Shown here one piece after another: positions 1 through 12,200 of a stretch of 64,000 nucleotides of DNA. Made by a program: the position numbers and the translations under genes. The notes under the pieces are model-generated. The model searched no databases, had not been told where the DNA came from, and saw only the letters and a program-made list of their open reading frames with translations. Numbering within the stretch: the first letter of the stretch is position 1; each line of letters begins with the position of its first letter. The stretch comes from Stercorarius parasiticus (taxonomy: Eukaryota; Chordata; Aves; Charadriiformes; Stercorariidae), in assembly GCA_013396915.1 (NCBI GenBank), contig VWZL01001363.1, positions 97,536 to 161,535 of the forward strand. The letters run 5' to 3'.

Positions 1-32
1 NNNNNNNNNNNNNNNNNNNNNNNNNNNNNNNN
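1..32. other. Assembly gap at window start
   Basis: These bases are all N. The first called bases after the gap are very GC-rich, so the gap probably reflects a sequencing dropout inside a CpG island rather than a biological boundary. Confidence 0.95.
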
Positions 33-200
33 ACGGCGGGGAGGGGAGGGCGGGCCGGCCCGCGATCCTCGGAGCCGGCGAGGGGATTCCCCGCCTGGCC
101 CAGGGGCCTGGGCGCGTCTCCCGGCCGGGCCGGCCTCCCCAGCCTTGGCGGTGTCATCCCTCGCCCTGGGTCACCGCGGCTCCTGCCCCCTTCCCCGGGT
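33..200. promoter_or_regulatory. Edge of a CpG island, possible promoter of a leftward gene
   Basis: The stretch is GC-rich with many CpG dinucleotides and G-rich Sp1-like boxes near 40-55. Composition drops to AT-rich soon after 500. This is the usual look of one flank of a vertebrate promoter island. In human, ANKS6 lies head to head with GALNT12 about 10 kb away, so this could be its promoter with the gene running leftward on the - strand. That assignment is inference from remembered synteny; no ANKS6 exon is visible here. Confidence 0.45.
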
Positions 201-3200
201 GTTTTCTGTCATCCACTGGCATCTGGGCTGCAGCCACTTTCCACGCTACGTTCCTGCTGCCGTTACTGACCCCCACCCAGTGAAGTGTCTCCGCCATACG
301 TGGTTTTCTGGCAGGGGTCACCACAGCAAGGCCTCACTCTCACCCAACACAACAATCCCTTTTTTTCTGCTTCATAACGTGATTTCACAGCCTGGCACGG
401 TCCCTCCCTGTCAGCCCTACTCCGCTTACGTGATACTTCAGCCTTTGCTTGCACCTTGTTGTTCCCGCAGCTCCGAACTGGTCTCTTCCTTTGCAGAGAT
501 ACAAGATCCACAGTTGAGTCATTCACAAAAAAACCCACATATATTTCCCGCCTATCAGTTAGTCTTTCTGCTTAAAGAGTTTGAACATAAAATTCCAATT
601 TCTTGTGGCATTTTTAAGTACCTTCTTTTTAGCTTCGGCCTCCCAGGTAACCTGAAATCTTTTCCAGTTTATACTGATTTACAAAGTGAGAAAAAAAAAA
701 AATAAAGCACCCATGAAATAACTCTTGAACTGCAGTTGACCAGTTGCTTAAGGATTGTGTTATGTCCCTAAAAGTTTGGGCAGGTTCTTCTGTATTAAAA
801 TCATCGCCTCCAATGTCAGAACATGGCACTTGCAGTCGTGGAGGGTCTGGGGACGAGAAGACTAGGAGAGGTTATGGGGAGTGTAATGAAACCACCAAAT
901 GCCACTAAAATGAGGGCATCCCCTAGTTTTAGGCAGGGGCATCCATATGCTCCAAGTTATATGGCTTTCTGCCTCTGGTCCATTTGCAGGTCCAGGCTGC
1001 CAGACCATCGTGGCCAAGGGCCAAACATGTTACACTTGGAGAAAGACTCTGGCAAACGAGTCCTGGCTGTGTTTATGGCCGCTTAAACCAGTCCTCTGGG
1101 AAAGTATCATTCACAGCAAAGAAAAAAAATACACTTTTTGCAAATTTATCATTACAGAAAAAACAGGACAAATTCATAGACAAACAAAATATTCAGCAAT
1201 GTTCCCTCCATTCTAGATACCATATGTTAACTCCTGTGACATATGTAAATATTTAACATACATACTTACGTTAAATAATTTCCTTAAGCATAAAGATGCT
1301 TACAGTGGTCATCTTCAGAGGCAAGATACACGGCTAGGTAGACTTTTGGTCTAGCCAGTACAACCATTCTTAGTTTACAATAGTATGAGGAGCTTGCCAT
1401 TATCAGTAAAGCTGGATAGTGCAATCCATTCTGCAAGATTTCAGAGTCTGGAAGAAGGGAATGGCAAGAGTGATTAATGCAATACATTATTCAGGATTCA
1501 AGAAAACTGGGTCATACTTACCATATCAAAGTGCATGCTTGGATATAGTCAAATTAGTGACAGAATCACTCCAGTTTATCTTTGAGATAAACTACTGAAC
1601 ATGTTGATCATACAAATTTATGTTATGTAGCTTATGATTACGCTATCAAATTCTACTAATGGTTTGAAACTCCAGACAAAGATATCATGAATGTAATTAG
1701 GAACGTAACAGCAAAAGATGCAACTCTTATTTTTAGAAACAGATAAGTAAGCAATAGGAAATATTTGTTGGGGTTTACAAAATGAGAGGAAATTATTTGT
1801 GCTAAATTCTGCTGCTGTCATTACTATCTTCAGTCAGCATCCGTGGCATTTGTACAGATATGATCACTCAGTGATTTCTGTCACTGATAGAGAATCAAAG
1901 TATCACAAGAGCAAGGGAAAAATAATCAGATCTCTTCTGAAATGAATGAAGTGCTATAGAATATTCTCATGGTGACGCAGTACCAAGCTCTCTGGAAAAT
2001 ACAGGACTTGATTTCTTCACTAATGAAAGAACAACCTAAGCCTTTCGAACTGTTCACTAGGGTAAGAGGATGGAGAAAGCTTAGGTTGGAAGATAGTACA
2101 GGAAAAAACAAAACCAAGATTCTCAAGTGCAAATTGTGCATTAGTCATTTAGCAGATTTGTCCAGACTGCATCTGGTTTGTCCAGTCAGTGAAAAATGCA
2201 TTGCTTTTGACAAGAAATTCCTTCACGTCAACAATGTGCTAATTTATATAGGTCAGTGTTGGATTGCTTGTGGTTGAAATAACTTAAAATGACAGAGAAA
2301 AACCCGATGAATGAAAAAATTGCTTTAGACTAAAGGAGACAAGAAAACTGCAAGGAACAGAGCAGGCCCACCAAAAATAGCAGAACAGATAAAGCAAGAG
2401 CAAGCGTGTGGCCAACATTTGCGAAAATTTTCTAACAGAAGTCTCCACTGCAAATGATACCAAAACACCAGCAGGGAGATAAATGAGACAATGCAAGCTT
2501 TATTAAAGCTACTCATAATACAAGGCGACATAAAAGAGATAAACTTAGAGCCATCATTCCACAAGAGGCAGAACCCATCATCATTTGCAAAACAAAGCAT
2601 AGGAAACCATTAGGGCATGTAAGGTACCTGTAGAGCTAGTAAAGTAAGTATAATATGGCAAATGTGCGGTGATATAGAACTACAAATTGGCCAGGTAACA
2701 TGACAAAAAATTCTGTTGCTCTTACACTAGTAATAGGATGTAATACATTTGGACATATCCTCATACCATGACACATGAGAAAAATTTCTACCTCATATAT
2801 AATTCAGGATCACATAATATGGAAGACCATAAAGTTACCATCATAATCAAAAACATCTCAGAAAGGGAAAAATGCAAGTAGTCAAGCAACCTGTTCCAAA
2901 GAAATCCAGAAAACTAGAGGTAGCTGAATCAGTCATAATCTTCATTATGAAAGTCTGGGGATGGTGGCATCTCAAATCCCCAAATATGATGACACTATTT
3001 TCATGGCAATTCAAGGAATGAAAGGCTTATTTTCTACTGTACAACCTTACTGATGTGAATCACAAGGAAGACACACTTCTCATAAAAGGAAAACCAGAAG
3101 TTTTAGCATGTGTTTTGTCTGAAGACTCTTATCTGCATCTTAAAGAAAAAGCATAGACACATATACTAGACATACCATCAGAGAAAAGGAGATGTTTCTC

Positions 3201-3855
3201 CAGTATCACCAGACTCTCATGTTAACTTTGGTCCTTTCAGGCATAGAAAAAGAAATAATCTTGAAAAATTACAAAGAAAAAAAAGGGGTGGTAAGTGCCT
3301 ACGGTATAGAATGACTAAGATTAATTCCACCACGTAATATCCCCTTGAGTTTTTGGTTCAGAATTTTAATCATGGTCTATATAGCAGGTCTCCACTTTGT
3401 CTACTATATCCAGCTGCTCTAACTTTGTGATGAAATTACTTCGTTTATATGTTTCTGTATATGCCACAGTTTTGATCAAACTTTCAAAAATTATTTGCAG
3501 TTCAGTATTTTGATTCACTGTGCTTGCACCAGAACGTATGAAAAGTCAGTCGGGTTTCCAATATAACAGACCTCAAACAATCCCTTCAGTAACGCATCAC
3601 ATCATACCATATCCCGTGCACAGAACTGTGTTCCAATAATTTTTGGCAGCGAAGCTTGCTGGCCACGGCTTCCTTTACGTACGATACCTCTTCTACTGCC
3701 TGCAGTTCATGTTTGCTATTTAGCTAAAGAGAACATTTATATATCAACAATACATACTTATAGCAAGCAAATACACTGACTGATGCCTTTGGCATTCACG
3801 TCGTTGCTACCTTTAAGCTATCGTGGCTTGCATATGACCTTTTGAACAAGATATT

Positions 3856-3955
3856 TTGTATGCGTGTGTATGTGTATATGTATATATGTAGACCTAATAT
3901 ATGTAGATATATATACGTAGACATATATATATGTACATATGTACATACATGTCCT
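3856..3955. repeat. TA/TG-rich low-complexity microsatellite
   Basis: A run of alternating purine-pyrimidine steps built from TGTG, TATA and GTAC units. The unit is interrupted, so it is an aged microsatellite. The reverse frame gives a Tyr/Ile/Thr-rich ORF that is only a translation of the repeat. Confidence 0.8.
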
Positions 3956-6629
3956 ACAGAGATCTGCAAACTGGTACAGGTTTTTCCCAAGTAATCCACA
4001 GTCTGCCACCTGCTTTTATTGGCATGTCACAATGAGAATTACACAGCGTTCATCAGCCCCCTAGAAGATCCCTGAAATAGCTGTCAGTTTCTATCTCACT
4101 CATCAAGTCTGTGTTTTTAAATCGACTTTATTTTTAGGCCTCTGTACCTACTGTTCTTCCTCCCAGCTCAATTCCCGACAGGCTTTGCCTCTGCACCACG
4201 CACCCTTGACCCGGAGCCCACCCTGTAAAACAGGGTCCCCGCTGAGGCACCCAGGAGTTCAGCGCCCACCCTTCGGCTGAGCTGGGCAAGCAGGGGCTCA
4301 GCCCCTTCCACGTTTTGCCACCTCAAATAAAGACACTTTCAACACAAACATGTTATTTTAAAAAATGCTTGCTACTGGTTGAACAATGGGAATGATATTT
4401 TAAAAATACAGGTACTCTTGTGCTGACAAAGGAGAGAAAGAGCAGCCAAGGTGGGAGCTGGGGGGGGGAATGTTTCTTTGCAGGGCAATGCTATTTTACG
4501 CCCAGTTAAAGCGATGGTGAACAATGACAACTAGGTCCAAAGCGATCTCCAGTGGGGATGTTTTATAACTTGGCTGAATCTTCTTCTCCCTGAACAAATT
4601 TCCTATCTTCCTGGAATGTATTTGTACACCATGTTCCTCTGATACTTTTTTTTCCTTTTCTTTTTTAGAATACCTAAGCGTTGGCTGTTACTAAAACTAG
4701 GAATGTTATTCTGGAACACATTATTTGGTACTTTCTTTTCCCCTGAAAGTATGAATTTAGGAAGCTATTTGAACTTTGGGTTTATTCAAAAATGCAATCT
4801 CTATCAGCTGATACTTCTCCACACCCCATTTCCATTTGCTTCATTTTGACTGAACAAAAAAAAATTAAAAAGAAAACTTTGGATGGGGAAAATTGTAAAG
4901 CCTTTGCAAAATTTAATACCTGTATTTTTTTTCTGTAATGTATATGTCATCAGTATAAAATAAGAATAACTTTTAATAAAAACTGATGTGTAAAATAGTT
5001 CATCTTAACTTAACCGCTTTAAGTTTTTCTTGTTTGTAGACTGATACCTTCAATAAGCTCATGCATTTTCAGGTAAACTAAATATTGCCTGAAATTCAAA
5101 GGGATATTTCAATGAGCAACAGACACTCTTAATTTCAACTATTACATTCACTATAATGTAAGTTTTTACCGACAGTTACATCTGTTGTGTTCAGTCTTCT
5201 TTTACTGCTTCTTGAAAGGTTTAGTCAATATTTTTTTTCTCCTTTTTTTGTGTGGAAAAAGTATTATTTCACTTTTTAAAAATAAACTCTTCCAATGTAT
5301 TAATTATTCCACTGATCTTCTGGTTTAATTTGACAACTAAGGGCATATTAGATCTTCCTACATAAGTAATTGTTGGTTTTATGTGACTTATTCTACCTGT
5401 TTCTGACTGAAACTCCTTAAGCAAACATTCTTACTAATCTTAAAAAAAAAAAAAACCCAACTCAAAACTAATTGTTTTAATTTCCACAGTTATTAAAACT
5501 GGGGAAAAAAAAGAATTGCTTAAAAGGAACTTTTCCATGAAAATGTCGTTGCAAGCTTTACAGAGAGCAGGAAACTAATTTACCATATTAATTCCAGATT
5601 TTTTTTCTCAGGGGCTTATTTTCACATTCAGAGCCAAAGTCTTTATACTTTAAATATTTCAGCTCAGAAATTTCAGTCTTCCCATTTTAATTAAACCCCA
5701 CAAACTTTTGAAAAGCTTTAAGAAAAAGTGTCTTTGCCTTCACATTCTTTACATCTCTGCAAACTTATTCGTGAACACAACTGATTTATTCTTAATGATT
5801 TCTGCACTAACACCATTATTGTACTTTCCCTTGTCGAATTTACTCAGACCTATGTGCTTGGACATCATCCCCGGGGAACTGCCATTTACTAGTATTGCTT
5901 TCAGTCCTCACTGCAATGATGATCGCAGGAAGCCTTCCCAGCTACTTTACTCTAAGGGCATTATTTACTACTGAGAGCCGCATCCCTTGCTTTCCCACCA
6001 GCTGTAACCTTTCTTGCTTCTGTGGAAGCAAGCTGATGCTCTCCTACCTTTTCTTCAAGCCCTTTTTTCCTTTCTAAAGTCTGACTTGAGAGGTAGCTAT
6101 GCTGCTTATCTGCTTCACCAGCCTTGCCTGATTTTACCCTGTCTGCCGCTGATTGCAGCATGCCTCCTGCATTCCTGTCACATTCTGTTCTCCGTTTCAC
6201 ACTTTTTTATCTCAAAACTTGTTTTAGTCATGTGATCATATTCTTGTGTTTCTTCCACATTGCTCTAATACTTAAATAAAATACTTATTCTTCTAATACT
6301 TAAGAACTCCTGCAGCAGAACTCTCCTGTTTTCTTTCTCACTGTCCTTAATTAACAGTCAGTCCTACATTTTGCTCTTTACATCTTCCCAGTCGCCCCCA
6401 ATAATTTCTTTTGGGAGTCCAGGAGGATCTCCTTCTCCTTTGATTCATTCCCGGTAGTCCTTGTTGTGTTCCTCATGCTTAGCATTCTGTTACCCTATTC
6501 TAAGTAATTTGCAACCTTACACAAAGGAAACAAACCCAAGACTATTTGTTCCAGACAACCAGATCTAAACCAGCAGCATGTGCCAGAAATGCTGACGTGT
6601 CTTTAGGGTTTACTCCTCTACCAGCCAGC

Positions 6630-6720
6630 AACTAGGGAACTCCTAGTTGCTATAGGGGTTCCCTATATATATTCCCTATATATAAACTCAATACCCACTG
6701 CTATAAACTCAATACCAGCA
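6630..6720. repeat. Short direct and inverted repeat cluster
   Basis: GGGAACTCC at about 6635 is mirrored by GGGGTTCCC at about 6655, giving an imperfect stem. It is followed by two CCCTATATAT units and two copies of the phrase TATAAACTCAATACC. The pattern suggests local slippage or template switching rather than a known mobile element. Confidence 0.55.
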
Positions 6721-8229
6721 ACACCAGTTGGGCTTCCTTCATTCAGGAAGGATAGTGAGCAAGGAGACAGTGCAATCACCGAGCGTGCAATTACTCATGC
6801 CACCTAACTCTTCAGCCCCCAAGCTTGCTAGACACGGCTTCCTTTATATACAGCATATATTCTTATATCCAGCATACTGGTATTTAATAGTTGTCTACAA
6901 ACCATATTTACATACACATACTTAACCATTATTATGCTTGTTATTTCAGCTTGTAGGTATGCTTTGAAACTAGATTTTATGCATATGTAATTATCTGTAA
7001 TAAGATAACTGTATAGCGGAATAAGAAATAATGAAATTATATCCACACAGATACGCACACTCATCTGCAAATCCACCTAAACTACTTGATTTATGCTCGT
7101 TTGCCAGCATCAGGATGACTCATTATTATTCAGCACCCTTCTGTCCAGAGCAAGGCCTCCGCAGTAGATGACAACCTCTGTGTTTGTTGTCACATACAAT
7201 ATTTATTATCATGTAAAATCAGAAACAGCTCATAGCTGTATGCTGTGACCCTGTCTGGTAGTGACGAGGATTTTCCCCTTCCTTAGCGCCAGAGGTGTTT
7301 TCATCCATTCCTTAGCAATGCTGGTGAGCACCACCCAATACTGCTTACCAGGCTGAAGTCCCTCTCTGGGGATGGCCAGCGTCCTCTGCTGGGTTGGTCT
7401 TGACAGGCCTCCAAGAGCAGAGGATAGTGCAGTAAAGTCTCTTTGTAGAACGCACAGAGCAAATGACACCTCAAAACCAGAGTTTCAGCTCCCAGCTGAA
7501 CGTGAGAGAGAAACTGTATCAATTATGTTACACTCATGTTAAGGTTTTTCAAATGCAAAATCGGGAATTCTCATGTAATCTCCTGGCCTCAGGATCGCAA
7601 GTTCAGACCGAGAGGGCTGCATCCTGTTAGGGTGTGAAGTGAAAAAGCAGCATGGATGTGTTCTTGACTATGAAGCAAATTAGAAAACTTCGACTAAATG
7701 CTACGGTTGCTTTATTCCCATAATTCTGTCAAGCCATGAAATGGACTGCCCATTATCCGGATAATAAATTTGGGATTTTCACTTATGGATTTCTCTCTAT
7801 GAGGCCACATTGGTTGACTTTTTTTTTTTTTCCAACCAAGAACACTGCTTTCTTCAGTGAAAGTTTGTCATTAAATCCCACGGCTTCCTGGCCCATGTTC
7901 TGTTTACTTCTAAAGCACATGCTTTTCTAGAAGCAGCAGAATGGATGAAGGCTGATTTCCTACCAACTTGTTTCCTTCATCCCCAAAGCTCCTCCTAGTC
8001 CCATGGTGGCAAATAACGGCCCTTGCTGTCCTCCTGCAGCCCTGGCTACCTCTGTCAGGAGACAGCAAGCCTTGGGACCCATCCCCATGATCTCCAGTAG
8101 CCAAACCAGCTTGTTGTGGCCATGCCAGCCAAACTTTGCCTTGCCGGGCGTACCCCTGCGTATCTGCCATACAGCTACCAGTGCTCATGAAGGTCCCTCA
8201 AGCTTCAGGGTGACCTGATCACCTCCTCG

Positions 8230-9240
8230 TCCAAGGGTATCAGCAAGCCCGCTAAGGGGACATGCCTTCGTCCCTCCTCCACGCACCCCAGTAGTGCATG
8301 ACCCAGCAGCAGCGGGCTGTCCCCGCTCCACTCCCTCCCTCCCAGCTCCGGCAGCTTTGGGACAAGCGCCCGGGGCTGGGTCAGGACCATTTCTGGCTCC
8401 ATCGGTCGTGTCCCCAGCGAGAGCCTGCGCCTCCCGCGGGGTGCCGGGGCCCTCGGGGCCGACCACCTCGAAACCGAGGAGCACCGCTCACCGGGGAGCC
8501 GGCTGGGGAGCGGGAGAGTCACATCCCCCCCGCCTCGCCGACATGGGGCGGAGGGGGGGCGGTTTCCGTGTCCCGCGTCCTCTGGCGGCAGCCGCTCCCC
8601 GCCCCGCGGCAGCTCTTCCGCGCCCCCGCGGGCCGGGCCGGGACGGCGGCGGGAGGAGCCCGGGCGGTGTTTCCTGGCGGGGGCCAGCGCGGCGTGGGCA
8701 GGTCGGTGAGAACTTCGCCGCGGTCCGCCCGGGGCGGAGGCGCTCCCGTGTCCGTGTCCGGGAAGAGGCCGGCCGCGGCCCCGCCGCCCGGCTCGGCATG
8801 GCCGGCCGCTTCGGCCGCGGGATGTGCTGGGGCAAGNCTGCTTCCCGCCGACAGCGAGCTGCTGCGGAAGCCGGTGTACGCTAAGCCGGCCCCGGAGCCG
8901 GGGTCGCTGGGCGAGCTGGGCCGGGCGGTGCGGCTGGAGCTGAGCCCGGCCGAGAAGCGGCAGCAGGAGGCGAGCATCCGCCGCCACCAGATCAACATCT
9001 ACCTGAGCGACCGCATCTCCCTGCACCGCCGCCTGCCCGAGCGCTGGCACCCGCTGTGAGTACCCGCCGCGCCACCTGTCGCCCCCGCGGGCCCTGGAGT
9101 CGGGGGGACCCCGGGAGCAGGTGGGGACGGGGGCAGGGGAGCCGTGCCGGCTACTGGTGTGGCTCCGCGGAGCAGCTCTCCCACACAGAGGAGCGTTCGG
9201 TGGCAGCGGTCGGCGCGGGGTAATCGGCTGTAGCTCATTC
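8230..9240 (+). promoter_or_regulatory. CpG island promoter of GALNT12
   Basis: A sharp rise in G+C and CpG begins near 8230 and falls away after about 9240. It contains several GC boxes, for example near 8543-8562 and 8730-8740. The island covers the 5' flank, the start codon at 8798 and the whole first coding exon, ending just inside intron 1. No TATA box is obvious, which is normal for a broadly used CpG-island promoter. The exact transcription start cannot be placed by eye. Confidence 0.75.
8798..9055 (+). CDS. GALNT12: GALNT12 exon 1: start codon, cytoplasmic tail, stem (contains a gap)
   Basis: The ATG at 8798 has G at -3 and G at +4, a good Kozak context, and opens [13 protein letters not shown], which resembles the short basic tail of human GALNT12. 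A single N follows at 8837. After it, the true coding frame is shifted by one relative to the ATG and reads [17 protein letters not shown] onward to [20 protein letters not shown]. No hydrophobic anchor of 16-20 residues is present, though every GALNT is a type II membrane protein. The exon ends in phase 2 at donor GTGAGT (9056). Confidence 0.88.
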
Positions 9241-12200
9241 AGGAACGTGGAGGCTTTTAAAACTTTCTTCCCCCCCCTTTTTACGCTTTAAAATCACAGC
9301 GTTTGCTCAGAAAGTTAAAACTGCTGCCGGTTTTGCCTGGTTCTCACTCCTCCACAGGGCAGAAACAGTAGCACGGTGGTGGTGGCTGTGTAGCTCGGGA
9401 AAGGGTGTTTCCCTCTGGTAGCCCCCAGCAGTGGGGTTTCAGCCCTTAAGCAGTGGCACGATGCCTTGTTTCTCCTGCTGCCGTCCCCTGGGTAAGTCAC
9501 CATAGGCAGCAGCGTACTTTAACAGCCACTCCCAGCTGTACAAATGTTATGCTTCCCAAACCTCAGCTTTGCATTGTGTTCAAATGCCTTATGCCCCACA
9601 GTATAAAAGCAGATTGTTTTATCATCAGGTTTACCAGAAGCGATGTACAAATGCTCTCAGAGATGCATGACGTTCTTCTGAACTGGGGCTGTGCTTGTAC
9701 CCGGATACTTAGTCGCTGGGACAATTTACATTTACAATTATGACACTAATGCCAGATGGTGGTGTGAGCAATTGTAAATGGAGGATTAGATGCTGTTTGC
9801 TGAGGCGATTCTAGTTTACAGGCAGCAGTTTTGCATGGTTGTGAAGTTGGTGTTGCCCAGCGGGTCAGGCTCCAGGATCACTTCTGGCCTAAGGCAAACT
9901 CTTGGTTTAGCTGAGTGGTTTGTCCCAGCACGGGCTGTCCCAGGAGTGAGCAGCCAGGGGGTGAGAGGAATGGGTCAGCCCAAGGGGTCAGGACAAAGGC
10001 ATGGCTGCAGAGCCTACTCCTGTGTTTCACCCGAGCTTGGCTTCAGCCAGTTTATTTCATTGCAGCAGGTTTGTGTGGTGCCGTAGCAAAGAGCTGTGGG
10101 GAAACTTGGCTGCCTCTACCGTGAGTTGACTTCATGTCAATGTGTCCTGTCCGGTAGTTCACCCAACTCTAGTTGTAAGTGCTGAATCTAAAACATGAAT
10201 CCTATGATGGCTCTTAGACAACTGCAGTGCAAGTGCAAGGCCTTTTTATTGTGAATTTAAGCATGACAGTAAGCTTGTTTTTCTTTCATTCTCCCCTTAG
10301 AAGCAGCCTATAGACCATAGGCTAAAAAGGACCGTTTTAGTTGCGTTCTTTCTACAGGAAGAATTTAAATAATTTTGGACTCCTGCCACTTCTCTCAGGC
10401 AGGGTGTTGAAGGAAATGGAAGATCACAGTTGTTGAGCAGGGGACGTTATAGACTGGGGAGGCGAGGGGGGGAGATTCTTGAAATGAAAATAATGGGTGG
10501 ATGGATTTTGGCTACAACGACACACCCTTTTTGATTTGAATAGTTGGATGTTGAAATGAAAAAGCTTATCCAAACCAAAAGTGTTACAAAGCGTCAGTGA
10601 CATAATCTTGGAGATAGTTGCCTGCTGGGGCTGTATTGTGCTGTTGTAGTATCTGCTGGCAGGTGCTTTATGCTTTTTCACACAGTTAAATCTACATTAC
10701 GGCAGAAGCATCATAGAACATCTAACCAACTCACACAGCAAATATAAAAAAAACTTCCCCAAAGACAATTTTGCAATGAAATTGTTAACTACCTCTCTTA
10801 AGAAGGAAGACCATGTAAGAGATGGAAGTTAAAAAAAAGAAGTATTGAAAAAGGTATCACCAAGCCTGTAGCAGTAGAAAATTTATTCCACTTCAGTGTA
10901 AGATTAGAGGCTATACGGATTGAAATGTCAAGTCTAGGAAAAATATGATTTTGTTTCTTTATTTTAAGATTGGTAATGCTTGACCATTCATGATCTTTAA
11001 TGAACATTTGGGTGGTTGGTGAGGCTACAATAGTAGGAAATAAATAGTAATGATAGATTTCAAGCAGTCCACAAAAATGATGCAATGGCTAAATTTTAGA
11101 TGTGATCAATGAAGAATTTTTGGTACCTGAAGACCAGAAGGTCTACACCATTTGTTTTTTTTTTTTTTTTTTAAGTGGAGTCCCAGAGGAGAACCAGAGA
11201 ACTGTGTGCTGGTAAGCCTTGGATCTCTTCCAGGCATATTATTTAGAAATTGTGGTAAGGAAAATAGTTGGTAGCAGGTAGGGAGGCGTGATCTATTGAG
11301 AAAGAGTCAGCTCGGCTTTTGTCAAGGATGATGTGTCTCACAAACCTATTGCAGTTCTTTGAAGGTCTTAATTATCTAAATAAGGAAATGTGTTGTTATT
11401 TCCAGAGGCTTTTGATGAGGTCCTTAAACAACTGTAAAATAAGGTGGAAATTCCTTGCGTTTATAAATAACTGGATAAAATCTGTGAAGCAGTTGTGATT
11501 TTTTTTTTTTGTTTTGTTGTTGCTTTTGTTTTGTTGTTGTTTTTTTTTTTTTTAATAGAGGAGGGTCACGTTACTGGTAAAGTTCCACAAAAATGCGTGT
11601 TGGACCCAATGCAGTTCAACTTATGGCATGGCTTCCATAAAGAAGTGAATAATTAATTTACAGCTGAAAGATAGGCTACTGAGAGGGTGCCTCTTGCTGA
11701 GCTGCTGCAGTGCTATGTTGATGCATGAAGTAGATGAATTCTGCCACCTCTTTTTTCCAAAAATCTTTTACTCTAAAGCATAAGGAAGCCCATCTACTAG
11801 AAAATTCAGATCAAGTATTCATGACACATTAAAAGATACTGTGCTTGGAGACTTTATTCTGGGCTATGGGCTTTTGGTCTGCTTCAGCATATTCTTATGT
11901 GTGTGGAGGTAAGTCTGGAAATTTTAGATCCCAGGAAAATGGGAGGATGGAAGAAAGGGAAATAAAGATAGGTAACATCCCCGCCACCTAATACCTATGT
12001 CTGATAATATACTGTGCAGGAAGAGAAGAAGAATAGTTTGACTGAGATTACTCCGCCAAATAATGAATTGTTTGACAAAATTTGACTATGAATCCTATAC
12101 GGGTGTTATTTACTTTATTATGTAAGTTTCTTCAACTTCAGGTGTTTCTCCCACTAATATATTCCTGCCAGTGCAAGTATTGATAAGCCCTTTATTCCTT

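Larger units (their letters stand above)
201..8220. other. Intergenic AT-rich DNA between two CpG islands
   Basis: I see no convincing gene. Open frames are short, on both strands, and lack family signatures. Contents include a TA/TG-rich microsatellite near 3856-3955, a small direct and inverted repeat cluster near 6630-6720, and a minus-strand open frame at 7230-7469 reported as a finding. Many A or T runs are scattered through it. Enhancers may be present but cannot be recognised from sequence alone. Confidence 0.6.

Noticed and set aside
145..705. A 186-codon + strand open frame beside the left CpG island
   Set aside because: It ends in a lysine run from an A tract, has no domain signature, and runs through both GC-rich and AT-rich DNA without codon-like pattern. 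It looks like chance openness.
8298..8837. Open frame upstream that joins the GALNT12 exon 1 frame
   Set aside because: It is the untranslated CpG island read in the same frame. The composition is Pro/Arg/Ala/Gly-rich from GC bias and it lacks similarity to a GALNT stem or anchor.
8205..9050. 281-codon and other reverse-strand frames across the CpG island
   Set aside because: Stop codons are rare in such GC-rich DNA. The frame is antisense to a proven coding exon and has no family match.
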